64,000 bases of DNA. Origin: Aureibaculum sp. 2308TA14-22. GTDB taxonomy: Bacteria; Bacteroidota; Bacteroidia; Flavobacteriales; Flavobacteriaceae. Positions within the stretch are counted from its first letter, which is position 1, and every line of letters starts with the position of its first letter. The notes under the pieces are model-generated. The model saw only the letters and a list, made by a program, of their open reading frames with translations. It made no database searches and had not been told where the DNA came from. This document shows positions 36,038 through 43,970 of the stretch, piece after piece. A program made the translations under genes and the position numbers. The stretch covers positions 2,878,501 through 2,942,500 of the forward strand of contig NZ_JBEWXT010000001.1 of assembly GCF_040538665.1 (NCBI RefSeq), read 5' to 3'.

Positions 36038-37519
36038 TTCCCCACGGCACAAACTATTTTAATAATCATTGCAGGTTTGGTTGCCCTACTCACTTGGGTG
36101 GTACCTGCTGGTAAATATGACAGTTTAACCTATAATAGTACTGATAAAACCTTTACCAAAACAAGTTTAGAAACTACTACGGCGTTACCCGCCACACAGC
36201 ATACCTTAGACAGTTTACAAATTAAAATACCCTTAGAAAAATTTACCAGTGGTGCTATTTATAAACCCATTGGCATCCCCAATACCTACCAACAATTAGA
36301 AGCCAGACCACAAGGTTTTGCCGCTTTTGTGCAATCGCCCATTAAGGGTATCATTGCTGCAGCTGATATCATTTTTCTGGTCTTAATTATTGGCGGTCTT
36401 ATCGGTATTATGAATCTTACTGGAGCTTTTGACGCTGGTATTGCTTGGCTGGCAAAAACCTTAAAAGGAAAAGAATTTATTCTCATTATTCTGGTTACTT
36501 GCCTAGTGGCCGCAGGTGGTACCACTTTTGGTTTGGCAGAAGAAACCATTGCCTTTTTTCCTATTTTAATTCCCGTTTTTATTGCCGCAAAATATGATGC
36601 CATGGTAGGTTTGGCGTGTATTTTTCTAGGTTCTTCTATTGGCACCATGTGCTCAACGGTAAATCCGTTTTCAACCATTATTGCCTCAGACGCGGCAGGC
36701 ATCAATTGGACAACTGGACTCAACGGCAGGTTTATGATGCTTTGCATTGCACTTATCATCAGTATTTGGTATATCCTCAGATATGCCAAACGTGTAAAAA
36801 ACGACCCTACTAAATCCATTATTTATGACCAAAAAGAACAAATAGAAGCCTTATTTCATTTAAATACTTCAACTAAAAGCCTAAAATTAACTGGCAGATT
36901 ACGTTTAATTCTATTGGTATTTACCTTAAGTTTTGTAATCATGATTATAGGGGTTTCTAAATTAGATTGGTGGTTTGTAGAAATGACGGCTACCTTTTTA
37001 GTAGGTGCCATTATCATCGGGTTTTTAGGTAAAATAAAGGAATACAATTTTGTAGAAGCTTTTTCAAAAGGAGCTGGAGATTTGTTAGGTGTAGCTTTTA
37101 TTATTGGTATTGCCAGAGGCGTTTCCGTACTTATGGATGATGGCTTAATTAGTGATACCATGCTCTATCATGCCAGTACCGTAACCGAAGGCATGAATAA
37201 AGGTGTTTTTGTAAATGCTATGCTATCTATTTATGGAGGCTTGTCCTTTTTTATTCCCTCATCTTCTGGTATGGCGGTTTTAACCATGCCCGTAATGTCT
37301 CCATTAGCAGATACAGTCGGTATAGGGAGGGAAATTATTGTAAATACATACCAGTACGGAATGGGTCTCTTTTATTTTGTAAACCCTACAGGGCTTATTT
37401 TGGCTTCTTTAGCCATTGTAAAAATTGGTTATGACAAGTGGTTAAAATTTGTAATGCCATTATTTATTACGTTGATTTTAGTAACCATGGTAGTGCTGAC
37501 TATTTCTGTATATTTATAA
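36017..37519 (+). CDS. YfcC/DcuC-type transporter
   Basis: A 500-residue inner-membrane protein with about 12 membrane helices. It fits the C4-dicarboxylate anaerobic carrier/YfcC family, whose members are predicted carboxylate or basic amino acid transporters. Visible family features are the first helix followed by LTWVVPAGKYD, the repeated re-entrant-like regions GTTFGLAEETIAFFPILIP and FIPSSSGMAVLTMPVMSPL, and STVNPFSTIIASD. I use ATG 36017; an upstream TTG at 36008 would add three residues. The substrate is not evident. It is followed by a palindromic repeat and the serine hydrolase. Confidence 0.88.
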   Translation: MRIKKLKFPTAQTILIIIAGLVALLTWVVPAGKYDSLTYNSTDKTFTKTSLETTTALPATQHTLDSLQIKIPLEKFTSGAIYKPIGIPNTYQQLEARPQGFAAFVQSPIKGIIAAADIIFLVLIIGGLIGIMNLTGAFDAGIAWLAKTLKGKEFILIILVTCLVAAGGTTFGLAEETIAFFPILIPVFIAAKYDAMVGLACIFLGSSIGTMCSTVNPFSTIIASDAAGINWTTGLNGRFMMLCIALIISIWYILRYAKRVKNDPTKSIIYDQKEQIEALFHLNTSTKSLKLTGRLRLILLVFTLSFVIMIIGVSKLDWWFVEMTATFLVGAIIIGFLGKIKEYNFVEAFSKGAGDLLGVAFIIGIARGVSVLMDDGLISDTMLYHASTVTEGMNKGVFVNAMLSIYGGLSFFIPSSSGMAVLTMPVMSPLADTVGIGREIIVNTYQYGMGLFYFVNPTGLILASLAIVKIGYDKWLKFVMPLFITLILVTMVVLTISVYL

Positions 37520-37554
37520 TTTTAGCTATCATTTTAAGTAGTATTTTTTTGGCT

Positions 37555-37603
37555 CCTTCCCTTAGACAAGGGAAGGTGGATTTTATCCTTTTTAGGGATA
37601 AAA
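37555..37603. repeat. Two-hairpin intergenic repeat
   Basis: CCTTCCCTT/AAGGGAAGG (9-bp stem, loop AGAC, 37555-37576) is followed by TTTTATCC/GGATAAAA (37581-37603) and then a CGGAAGGGTCTGAA tail. The first hairpin and the tail are typical of a dispersed repeat in Bacteroidota. Related simpler copies lie at 21007 and 42769. Confidence 0.6.
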
Positions 37604-37667
37604 GACGGAAGGGTCTGAACTTGAATAATAATTTATTGTAACTTAGAAGTCCCTTAACCGAACAACC

Positions 37668-38957
37668 ATGAAAAAATCAATTTTTACTTTTCTGTTCGCA
37701 TTTTGTACACTGGTAACTTATTGCCAAACCGCTTCAATTCAAAAATCACCCCCACTTTCTGAGGCTGCACCGAGTAGCGTTGGCATGTCATCAGAACGAT
37801 TGGCACGTATAGATGCCATGTGCAAAGCAGCAATTGAAGATAAACAAGTTCCTGGCATGGTAGCTTTAGTAGCCAGAAATGGAAAAATAGTGTATCATAA
37901 AGCTTTCGGAATGGCAGATAATACCACCAGTAACCCATTAAAAAAAGATGCTATTTTTAGAATTGCCTCTCAAACTAAAGCCATAACGGCAACCGCAGTA
38001 ATGATGCTTTGGGAAGAAGGGAAATTTCAATTAGATGATCCTATTTCAAAATACATCCCTGAATTTAAGGACGCACAAGTGCTTGACACTTTGTACAAAA
38101 ACGGTACTTATGATACTAAGCCAGCTAGTAAACCCATAACCATAAGGCATTTACTATCTCATACTTCTGGTATTGGCTATGGTGTTATTGATGGTGATGA
38201 ACGAATTAAAAAAATCTATAAAAAAGCAGGTATAACCGATTTATTTACCACAGAAAATATAAGTATTGAAGAAAGTGTTAAAAAATTGGCAAAGTTGCCC
38301 TTACATCATAATCCTGGTGAAAGATTTACTTATAGCGAAGGCTTAGATGTGTTAGGGTATTTTATAGAAATTGTTTCTGGAATGCCCTTTGACAAATTTT
38401 TAAAAACCAGAATATTTGACCCGTTAGGCATGGAAGATACATGGTTTTATTTACCCAACTCTGAACACCATAGATTGGTTACTATTCAAAAAATGGAAAA
38501 TGACAAATGGATACCTTTTCCTGTAACATTTTATGATCCTGATTATCCTAAAAAAGGAGCAAAACGCTTTTTTTCTGGAGGTGCAGGATTGTCTAGCACA
38601 GCAAAAGATTATGCTGCTTTTTTACAAATGTATTTGAACAATGGTGAGCTAAATGGAAAACGCTTGCTAAGTAGAACTACCATACAGTCTATAATGGGCA
38701 ATCAAATTGGAAAGCATTGGGGAGATTCTGGTGCTTATTACGGATTGGCTTTTGGAGTTTTAGATGAAAAAGGACAAGACATGGGTGGCAGAGGTAGTAA
38801 AGGAACTTTTGAATGGGGAGGCTACTTTAATACACAATACTTTGCTGACCCTAAAGAAAACATTATTGGAATATTGATGAAGCAAACGCAACAAACCACC
38901 AACGATCAGACAGGCTGGAAATTCAAAATATTAGTGGGTCAAGCCATTGATGATTAA
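37668..38957 (+). CDS. Secreted serine hydrolase, beta-lactamase class C family
   Basis: A 429-residue exported enzyme (signal peptide ending VTYCQ). The SxxK nucleophile motif is in ASQTKA and the conserved IRHLLSHTSG is present. The tyrosine motif reads YSEG rather than the YxN of true AmpC, and the third motif region is KGTFEWGGYF rather than KTG. This pattern fits the EstB/CubicO-like esterases and D-amino-acid or peptide hydrolases more than an antibiotic-resistance beta-lactamase. The DUF4287/DUF5655 gene follows 20 bases later. Confidence 0.88.
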   Translation: MKKSIFTFLFAFCTLVTYCQTASIQKSPPLSEAAPSSVGMSSERLARIDAMCKAAIEDKQVPGMVALVARNGKIVYHKAFGMADNTTSNPLKKDAIFRIASQTKAITATAVMMLWEEGKFQLDDPISKYIPEFKDAQVLDTLYKNGTYDTKPASKPITIRHLLSHTSGIGYGVIDGDERIKKIYKKAGITDLFTTENISIEESVKKLAKLPLHHNPGERFTYSEGLDVLGYFIEIVSGMPFDKFLKTRIFDPLGMEDTWFYLPNSEHHRLVTIQKMENDKWIPFPVTFYDPDYPKKGAKRFFSGGAGLSSTAKDYAAFLQMYLNNGELNGKRLLSRTTIQSIMGNQIGKHWGDSGAYYGLAFGVLDEKGQDMGGRGSKGTFEWGGYFNTQYFADPKENIIGILMKQTQQTTNDQTGWKFKILVGQAIDD

Positions 38958-38977
38958 ACGTAATAAAACTGAAAACT

Positions 38978-39520
38978 ATGGACAAAGCATTACAAACTAT
39001 GATTGATAATATGCCTGAAAAAACAGGCAAGTCATTAGAACAATGGAAAAAGATTTTACAAACAAAAGACTTTGCCAAACATGGTGAAGCCGTTAAGTAT
39101 CTTAAAAGCGAACATCAAGTTACACACGGCTTTGCGAATACCATTGTTACGCTTTCAAAAGATAACAATGACTCTGCCGATGACTTAGTTACCAATCAAT
39201 ATAAAGGTAAAGAAAGTTTATTTCCTATATATGAAAAACTGATTGCTACGGTTAGTGCATTTGGCAATGACGTTACCATAACTCCAAAAAAAGGAAGTGT
39301 GAGTATTATTAGAAAAAGACAATTTGCATTGATAAAACCAGCCACCAAAACTCGTATTGATTTAGGGTTAAAACTAAAAGATAAACCTATTACGGATAGG
39401 CTTGGTAATTCTGGTCCTTTTGGTACCATGTGTACACATCGCGTACAAATCCATTCAACTGCTGAAGTTGATGAGCAATTGATTAATTGGTTAACGGAAG
39501 CCTATCAAAAATCAGTATAA
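38978..39520 (+). CDS. DUF4287 / DUF5655 protein
   Basis: A 180-residue cytoplasmic protein. Residues 1-65 match DUF4287 (MIDNMPEKTGKSLEQWKKIL, HGEAVKYLKSEHQVTHGFAN). The rest matches DUF5655 (KLIATVSAFGNDVTITPKKGSVSIIRKRQFALIKP, then GTMCTHRVQI). DUF5655 is thought to be a nuclease-like or DNA-binding transport module; no activity can be claimed. It lies 20 bases after the serine hydrolase gene and is probably co-transcribed. Confidence 0.85.
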   Translation: MDKALQTMIDNMPEKTGKSLEQWKKILQTKDFAKHGEAVKYLKSEHQVTHGFANTIVTLSKDNNDSADDLVTNQYKGKESLFPIYEKLIATVSAFGNDVTITPKKGSVSIIRKRQFALIKPATKTRIDLGLKLKDKPITDRLGNSGPFGTMCTHRVQIHSTAEVDEQLINWLTEAYQKSV

Positions 39521-39609
39521 CTATTGCTTAAAGGACTCGTTTAGAGCTATTTTAATGTCTTTTTATTTGTTTTTTAGTGGTTAAGTTTATACATTAGCAA
39601 CGTATTTAA

Positions 39610-39655
39610 TCGCTAAACATGATCTCCCCAGTCTCCCCTTATTGTTTATTCGAAG
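39610..39655 (+). repeat. Leader element copy 5 (diverged)
   Basis: TCGCTAAACATGATCTCCCC and a second CTCCCCTT box, then CGAAG, follow the same order as copies 2 and 3. Upstream, TTTATACATTAG and ACGT repeat the spacing seen before copy 3. It precedes the small membrane protein gene at 39765. Confidence 0.45.
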
Positions 39656-39764
39656 TTTTCTGTATTGAATCGTTAATGGATTTTCCGTTAGCATATAATT
39701 TCGTGCAACAATTTCTTGAAGATACTGACAATCCTCATACTAATCAACCTAATTAAAAATAAAC

Positions 39765-39986
39765 ATGCCACATCGCAATTCACACCGGAAAAAGAAGTTC
39801 ATGGAGCATTACAGTAAGTTAAGTGAACACGACTACAAATTAGAACTACTCTATTCTCAGCAAATGACACGTAATAAGCTCGAAAAAATAAGAGCCAATT
39901 TGAAAATTATTATTTGGACAATGGCCTGTTTTATTCTGGTAGCAATAATTTGTACCTTTTTTGTAGTTTATAACACTAAATTCTAG
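39765..39986 (+). CDS. Small single-span membrane protein
   Basis: A 73-residue protein: a basic, His-rich N-terminus (MPHRNSHRKKKFMEHYSK), an amphipathic helix, and one membrane helix at about 48-68 with a very short outside tail. No family is recognised. It could be a chance frame, but the clean topology and the leader element upstream favour a real gene. Confidence 0.55.
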   Translation: MPHRNSHRKKKFMEHYSKLSEHDYKLELLYSQQMTRNKLEKIRANLKIIIWTMACFILVAIICTFFVVYNTKF

Positions 39987-40055
39987 AGTTTTACGACAGG
40001 AGTAACATTTTGCAATTCCTAAATTTTTGAATACACCTTAGCTTAGACCAGTGTT

Positions 40056-40511
40056 TTATTCATTCAAGGAAAATTTAGGTTTTGATTGCCATACTATGTT
40101 AATGCTTTTCCAACCCTCTTCTGTATTTACCATATTTAAATAATCAATACCCCATACAGCAGTAACTTTTACTACAGCAATTTTATCAGAAATTTCAAGA
40201 ATTTTAACTTCCCTAGGACTATCAGGTTTAATTCGGTCACCCTTCGCATTCCATCGTTTAGCTAAACTAATTAACCTATCAAAAGACATTTCTGAAGCAT
40301 CAGAGTATCCACTTTTTTTATCATCATACCACCAGCCTACTTTTCTTAAATCCTTATGTACGCTTTTATAAGCCAGTGTGGTATCTACTTTATAAAAAGT
40401 ATCTATATAGTTATAAGCGGCTTGGGTTACATCTTTTACTGCCTGTTCTTTTTCTTGAGCGGTTACTTGTAGTGTAAAAAGTAAGGCAATGAGTATAGTT
40501 AGTGGTTTCAT
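40056..40511 (-). CDS. Exported NTF2-like protein (putative lumazine-binding family)
   Basis: A 151-residue protein with a signal peptide ending QVTAQ. The segment VKDVTQAAYNYIDTFYKVD, then KVAVVKVTAVW-like strands and DYLNMVNTEEGWKSINIVW, fits the NTF2-like putative lumazine-binding fold. Such proteins may bind a small ligand in the periplasm; no catalytic residues can be assigned. It is a single gene with a -7 box 24 bases upstream. Confidence 0.82.
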   Translation of the reverse strand: MKPLTILIALLFTLQVTAQEKEQAVKDVTQAAYNYIDTFYKVDTTLAYKSVHKDLRKVGWWYDDKKSGYSDASEMSFDRLISLAKRWNAKGDRIKPDSPREVKILEISDKIAVVKVTAVWGIDYLNMVNTEEGWKSINIVWQSKPKFSLNE

Positions 40512-40534
40512 TATAAAAGGTTAAAGGTTTTATT

Positions 40535-40542
40535 CAAAAATA
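40535..40542 (-). promoter_or_regulatory. -7 promoter element of the NTF2-like gene
   Basis: Minus-strand TATTTTTG matches TAnnTTTG, 23 bases before the ATG at 40511. Confidence 0.45.
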
Positions 40543-40565
40543 AGGAATATGAAAATGTAATAGTG

Positions 40566-41858
40566 TTAAGAAAGTCTTAAACTAAAAACGTTTACAAGTA
40601 TAAAAGTTAAGAAAGCGGGCAATACCCAACCCAAACTATATTGAGCTAAAGGAATAATACTTTGTACTCCCTGCAAATTTTCAGCAGGAATAATAAACTT
40701 TAAAAAATCAGGAATACTAAACAGAAAAGTAACCAACACTACCATTCTAAAAACCGTTTTTGAAGCATATTTATCTGACACTACGTTTAATAAAATAAGT
40801 ACAATTGTTATAGGGTAAATAAACATTAAAACAGGCAAAGCAATCATAATAATGGAATGAAAGTCTAATTGCCCAACCAAAATTCCAAAAGCACAACCCA
40901 ACACAGCTGTAATTAGATATGCTATTTGCGAGTTTTTAAACAAGCCCTTAAAGTAATCTGCTGTACCTGTAACAATACCCACCGCCGTAGTAAAACAAGC
41001 CAACGCAATTAAAACACTTAAAAATGTTTTACCAATGCTTCCTAAAGTTCGTAGGCTAATTCCCATTAACAGATTGGCCCTCTGCATATCATTACTTAAA
41101 GCGTCATCAATAAAAATTTCTGAGCCATAAAATGCTCCTAACGAAATCAATCCGGCATAAATAATGAACAACCCTGAACCAGCTATAAATCCAGCTTTTT
41201 TTATGATCTCTTTTTTAATCTCAAAGGACTCGTTTTTATTATGAATATTTAATGATACAATTATTACTGCTCCAACCACAACAGCACCAATGGCATCAAA
41301 AGTTTGGTATCCTTCCAATAAACCATCTACAATGGGTGTACTAAAATTAGATGGATTCATTAACATTTCGCTAGAGAAAATACCTATTCCAATTACTAAA
41401 AAGAGAATTAAAACAATTAATGGCGTTAAAAATTTACCAATAAGGCTCAATATCCTAGAGCGGTTTAAGACAAATACCAAAACTAACCCAAAATAGATAC
41501 TACTTGTTAATAATGGGTTGGTTTCAAAAATGGGGTAAATAGCAATTTCATGTGTTGCTGCAGCTGTTCTAGGTGATGGTATTGTAATCGAAATAATATA
41601 GACAATGACACAATAAATTATGCTGAAAACTGGCGATACTTTTTTACCAAAATCAAACATAGTACCTTGTAATTTAGCATGAGCCAAAATACCAAGTATG
41701 GGGATTACCACAGCGGTTATCATAAATCCAAGAGAAACCCAGAACCAATCTGAACCAGCTTTATAACCTAATAAAGGAGGTAGTAATAAATTTCCAGCAC
41801 CAAAAAACAATGAAAATAAGGCGAATCCAGTAATTAGTATTTTTTTAGTTTTAGTCAC
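40566..41858 (-). CDS. brnQ: Branched-chain amino acid transport system II carrier protein
   Basis: A 430-residue inner-membrane symporter of the LIVCS family with about 12 helices. The N-terminal GFALFSLFFGAGNLLLPPLLG is diagnostic, followed by SITIPSPRTAAATHEI. It likely imports leucine, isoleucine and valine with Na+. The start is uncertain: there is no ATG, only GTG at 41858 (my choice, giving MTKTKKILITG) or TTG at 41891, which adds 11 residues and nearly reaches the divergent hydrolase gene. Confidence 0.9.
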   Translation of the reverse strand: MTKTKKILITGFALFSLFFGAGNLLLPPLLGYKAGSDWFWVSLGFMITAVVIPILGILAHAKLQGTMFDFGKKVSPVFSIIYCVIVYIISITIPSPRTAAATHEIAIYPIFETNPLLTSSIYFGLVLVFVLNRSRILSLIGKFLTPLIVLILFLVIGIGIFSSEMLMNPSNFSTPIVDGLLEGYQTFDAIGAVVVGAVIIVSLNIHNKNESFEIKKEIIKKAGFIAGSGLFIIYAGLISLGAFYGSEIFIDDALSNDMQRANLLMGISLRTLGSIGKTFLSVLIALACFTTAVGIVTGTADYFKGLFKNSQIAYLITAVLGCAFGILVGQLDFHSIIMIALPVLMFIYPITIVLILLNVVSDKYASKTVFRMVVLVTFLFSIPDFLKFIIPAENLQGVQSIIPLAQYSLGWVLPAFLTFILVNVFSLRLS

Positions 41859-41897
41859 TAAGAATTTATTTAATAAGAATAAGTAGCCCAATATAGT

Positions 41898-41905
41898 TAT
41901 TTTTG
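41898..41905 (+). promoter_or_regulatory. -7 promoter element just before the alpha/beta hydrolase start
   Basis: TATTTTTG matches TAnnTTTG but lies only 4 bases before the ATG at 41910, so a transcript from it would start at or within the first codons. Confidence 0.4.
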
Positions 41906-41909
41906 TGTG

Positions 41910-42698
41910 ATGGATAATTTTTTTACCTACAAAAACACCACAATTAGATACCGTATTTCTGGTAAAGGAGCCGCAGTAGTTTTACTCCATGGCTTTCTTG
42001 AAGATTTAACCATGTGGGATACTATTACAACAGTACTTTCAAAAAGAAACCGTATTGTTGCAATTGATCTATTGGGACACGGAAAGTCGGAAAATTTAGG
42101 TTATATCCATACGATGGAGGAACAAGCAGAAATGGTAAAAGCGTTGCTAAAGCATTTAAAGCTGAGAAAATATACCTTTATTGGGCATAGTATGGGCGGT
42201 TATATTAGCCTCGCTTTCTCGAAAATCTATCCAGATTCGATTAAAGGAATCTGTTTGATGAATTCTACTGCTGAAGCAGATACCAAAGAAAAAAAGACAA
42301 ATAGGGATAGGGCAATTAACGCTGTAAAACACAACCACAAAATTTTTGTAAAAATGTCTATTCCAAATTTATTCTCCGAAGAAAATAGAATTATTTTTAA
42401 AGATGAAATAGAAAAATTAATAAACAGTGCTTTGCAATTATCCGTTCAAAGTATTGTAGCTTCGTTAGAAGGAATGAAAATCCGTAAAAACAGCACTAAG
42501 TTATTTAGTGAAGCTTCGTTTAAGAAAATGCTTATTATAGGTGAAAAAGACCCCGTTTTAGATGCTAAATCTTTAAGAAACCAAGTAAAGAATAGTAATA
42601 TTAAAGTAGTTGAATTCCCTGACGGACATATGAGCCATATAGAAAATGAGAACGAATTGATTGAAACGTTGAAAGGTTTTATAAATTCTTGTAATTAA
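41910..42698 (+). CDS. Alpha/beta hydrolase
   Basis: A 262-residue cytoplasmic hydrolase. The oxyanion-hole LLHGFLED, the nucleophile elbow GHSMGG (Ser at about 94), the acid in GEKDPVLD and the catalytic His in DGHMSHIEN are all present, with a cap of about 80 residues between. The family covers esterases, lactonases and MenH-like enzymes; the substrate is unknown. An adjacent GTG at 41907 could add one residue. The exact -7 match at 41898-41905 implies a leaderless or very short-leader mRNA. Confidence 0.88.
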   Translation: MDNFFTYKNTTIRYRISGKGAAVVLLHGFLEDLTMWDTITTVLSKRNRIVAIDLLGHGKSENLGYIHTMEEQAEMVKALLKHLKLRKYTFIGHSMGGYISLAFSKIYPDSIKGICLMNSTAEADTKEKKTNRDRAINAVKHNHKIFVKMSIPNLFSEENRIIFKDEIEKLINSALQLSVQSIVASLEGMKIRKNSTKLFSEASFKKMLIIGEKDPVLDAKSLRNQVKNSNIKVVEFPDGHMSHIENENELIETLKGFINSCN

Positions 42699-42768
42699 AT
42701 AATTTGAAAATCGACAAATAGATACCTTTTTTGATTATCTCCTAAGAAAAAGGTTTAAAGTTAAGGTT

Positions 42769-42784
42769 GTCCCCTTGAGGGGAC
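42769..42784. repeat. Short GC-rich hairpin repeat
   Basis: GTCCCC and GGGGAC form a perfect stem around TTGA, followed by TTTAGGGGTG. It fits the same pattern as 21007 and 37555. It ends 28 bases before the thioredoxin-like gene start and contains an in-frame GTG (42792) that is probably not used. Confidence 0.55.
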
Positions 42785-42812
42785 TTTAGGGGTGTTTTCA
42801 CAAATTAAACTT

Positions 42813-43922
42813 ATGAATAAAATTCTTTTTTTACTGGTACCAATTCTTTTTTCTGCTTGTTCAGAAAAAGAAAAACCCGTTTTCACAATACAAGGTCAGA
42901 TTGAAAATGCTACAAGTGATTATATTATTCTAAATCAAGAAAGTGATATTGAACGAAAAATAGCAACTACAATAGACACTATTTATTTAGATAACAACGG
43001 AAGTTTTAAAGCTGAATTTAATAATGAGCCTCACTATTATACTTTAGTAATAAATGATAGTAAAACTATACCATTGATTATAGACAAAGGTCAAGAAATT
43101 ATCATAAATAGTGATGGTTCCGAAACAAAAATTACGGGTTCTAAAGACACTGATTTATTTATGGAGTACGAGAGTTTAAGAAAAGAATCTTTAGACCGTT
43201 TAGTAGAATCCATAAGAAAGCAAATTTCAAGTGAAAGCAAAACCGAAAGTCCAAATCCAAAGACTATTGACTCTTTAGGAAAATTAGAATTAAAAAATTA
43301 CGACCTACATTTAGAGGAATTGAATACTTTTATTAAAGAAAAAATGGGAACAAGTATTGCTTTGTACCCAACTTCTTTGCGATGGAAAGGAAAAGAGAAT
43401 ATTGATTTTTTTGACAACTTAGTTACAAATTTTGAAAAAGCACATCCTAACCTTAAAGTTACAAGCAGATTAAGAGAAAAAGTTACCCGTTTGCAACAAA
43501 CTGAAATTGGTGGCATTGTCTCCGATATTGTTTTAAATACCTCTGAAGGCAAATCGGTCAGTTTATTTTCAATACATAAAAAATACACTTTGATTGATTT
43601 TTGGGCTAGCTGGTGTGGTCCATGCCGAAGAGAAAGTAGTTTGCTCGCCAATTTATACGATACCTACAAAGATTCAGGGTTTCAAATTTATGGGGTATCG
43701 TTAGATACCAACAAAGAGCAATGGATCAAGGCTATTGAAAAAGATAAGCGTATTTGGCCCAATGTTTCTTCATTGGACGGATTTGCTTCAAAGGCCGCTT
43801 ACGATTTTACAATTACCGCATTGCCCGATAACTATTTAATAGATGGCGACGGAAAAATTATAGCCAAAAATTTACATGGGGAAAAATTGGAATTACTAAT
43901 AGATGAACTTATGAAAGAGTAA
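42813..43922 (+). CDS. TlpA-like thiol-disulphide oxidoreductase lipoprotein (DUF4369)
   Basis: A 369-residue lipoprotein (lipobox FSAC). An N-terminal DUF4369 beta-domain (about 20-110, FTIQGQIENATSDYIIL) is joined by a helical linker to a thioredoxin-fold domain (about 230-369). The active site is DFWASWCGPCRRE, with the cis-Pro in TALPDNYLID. It probably reduces disulphides in the periplasm, for instance in cytochrome maturation. The ATG at 42813 starts the signal peptide directly; GTG 42792 lies in a repeat. It ends at the long hairpin at 43933. Confidence 0.9.
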   Translation: MNKILFLLVPILFSACSEKEKPVFTIQGQIENATSDYIILNQESDIERKIATTIDTIYLDNNGSFKAEFNNEPHYYTLVINDSKTIPLIIDKGQEIIINSDGSETKITGSKDTDLFMEYESLRKESLDRLVESIRKQISSESKTESPNPKTIDSLGKLELKNYDLHLEELNTFIKEKMGTSIALYPTSLRWKGKENIDFFDNLVTNFEKAHPNLKVTSRLREKVTRLQQTEIGGIVSDIVLNTSEGKSVSLFSIHKKYTLIDFWASWCGPCRRESSLLANLYDTYKDSGFQIYGVSLDTNKEQWIKAIEKDKRIWPNVSSLDGFASKAAYDFTITALPDNYLIDGDGKIIAKNLHGEKLELLIDELMKE

Positions 43923-43932
43923 TTATATATTT

Positions 43933-43965
43933 AACCCCGAAAGGGTTTCGAACCCTTTCGGGGTT
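43933..43965. terminator. Long perfect hairpin between convergent genes
   Basis: A 15-bp perfect stem (AACCCCGAAAGGGTT and complement) with a 3-base loop lies between the thioredoxin-like gene (plus) and thiL (minus). There is no strong T-tract on either side, so it may be a mobile palindrome acting as terminator. Compare 25178-25208. Confidence 0.7.
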
Positions 43966-43970
43966 AGAGA

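Noticed and set aside
36286-36819. 177-codon minus-strand frame inside the YfcC gene
   Set aside because: Antisense shadow of a membrane protein gene; no independent features.
37668-38957. Possible antibiotic-resistance beta-lactamase
   Set aside because: The tyrosine and third motifs differ from AmpC; a general serine hydrolase or esterase is more likely.
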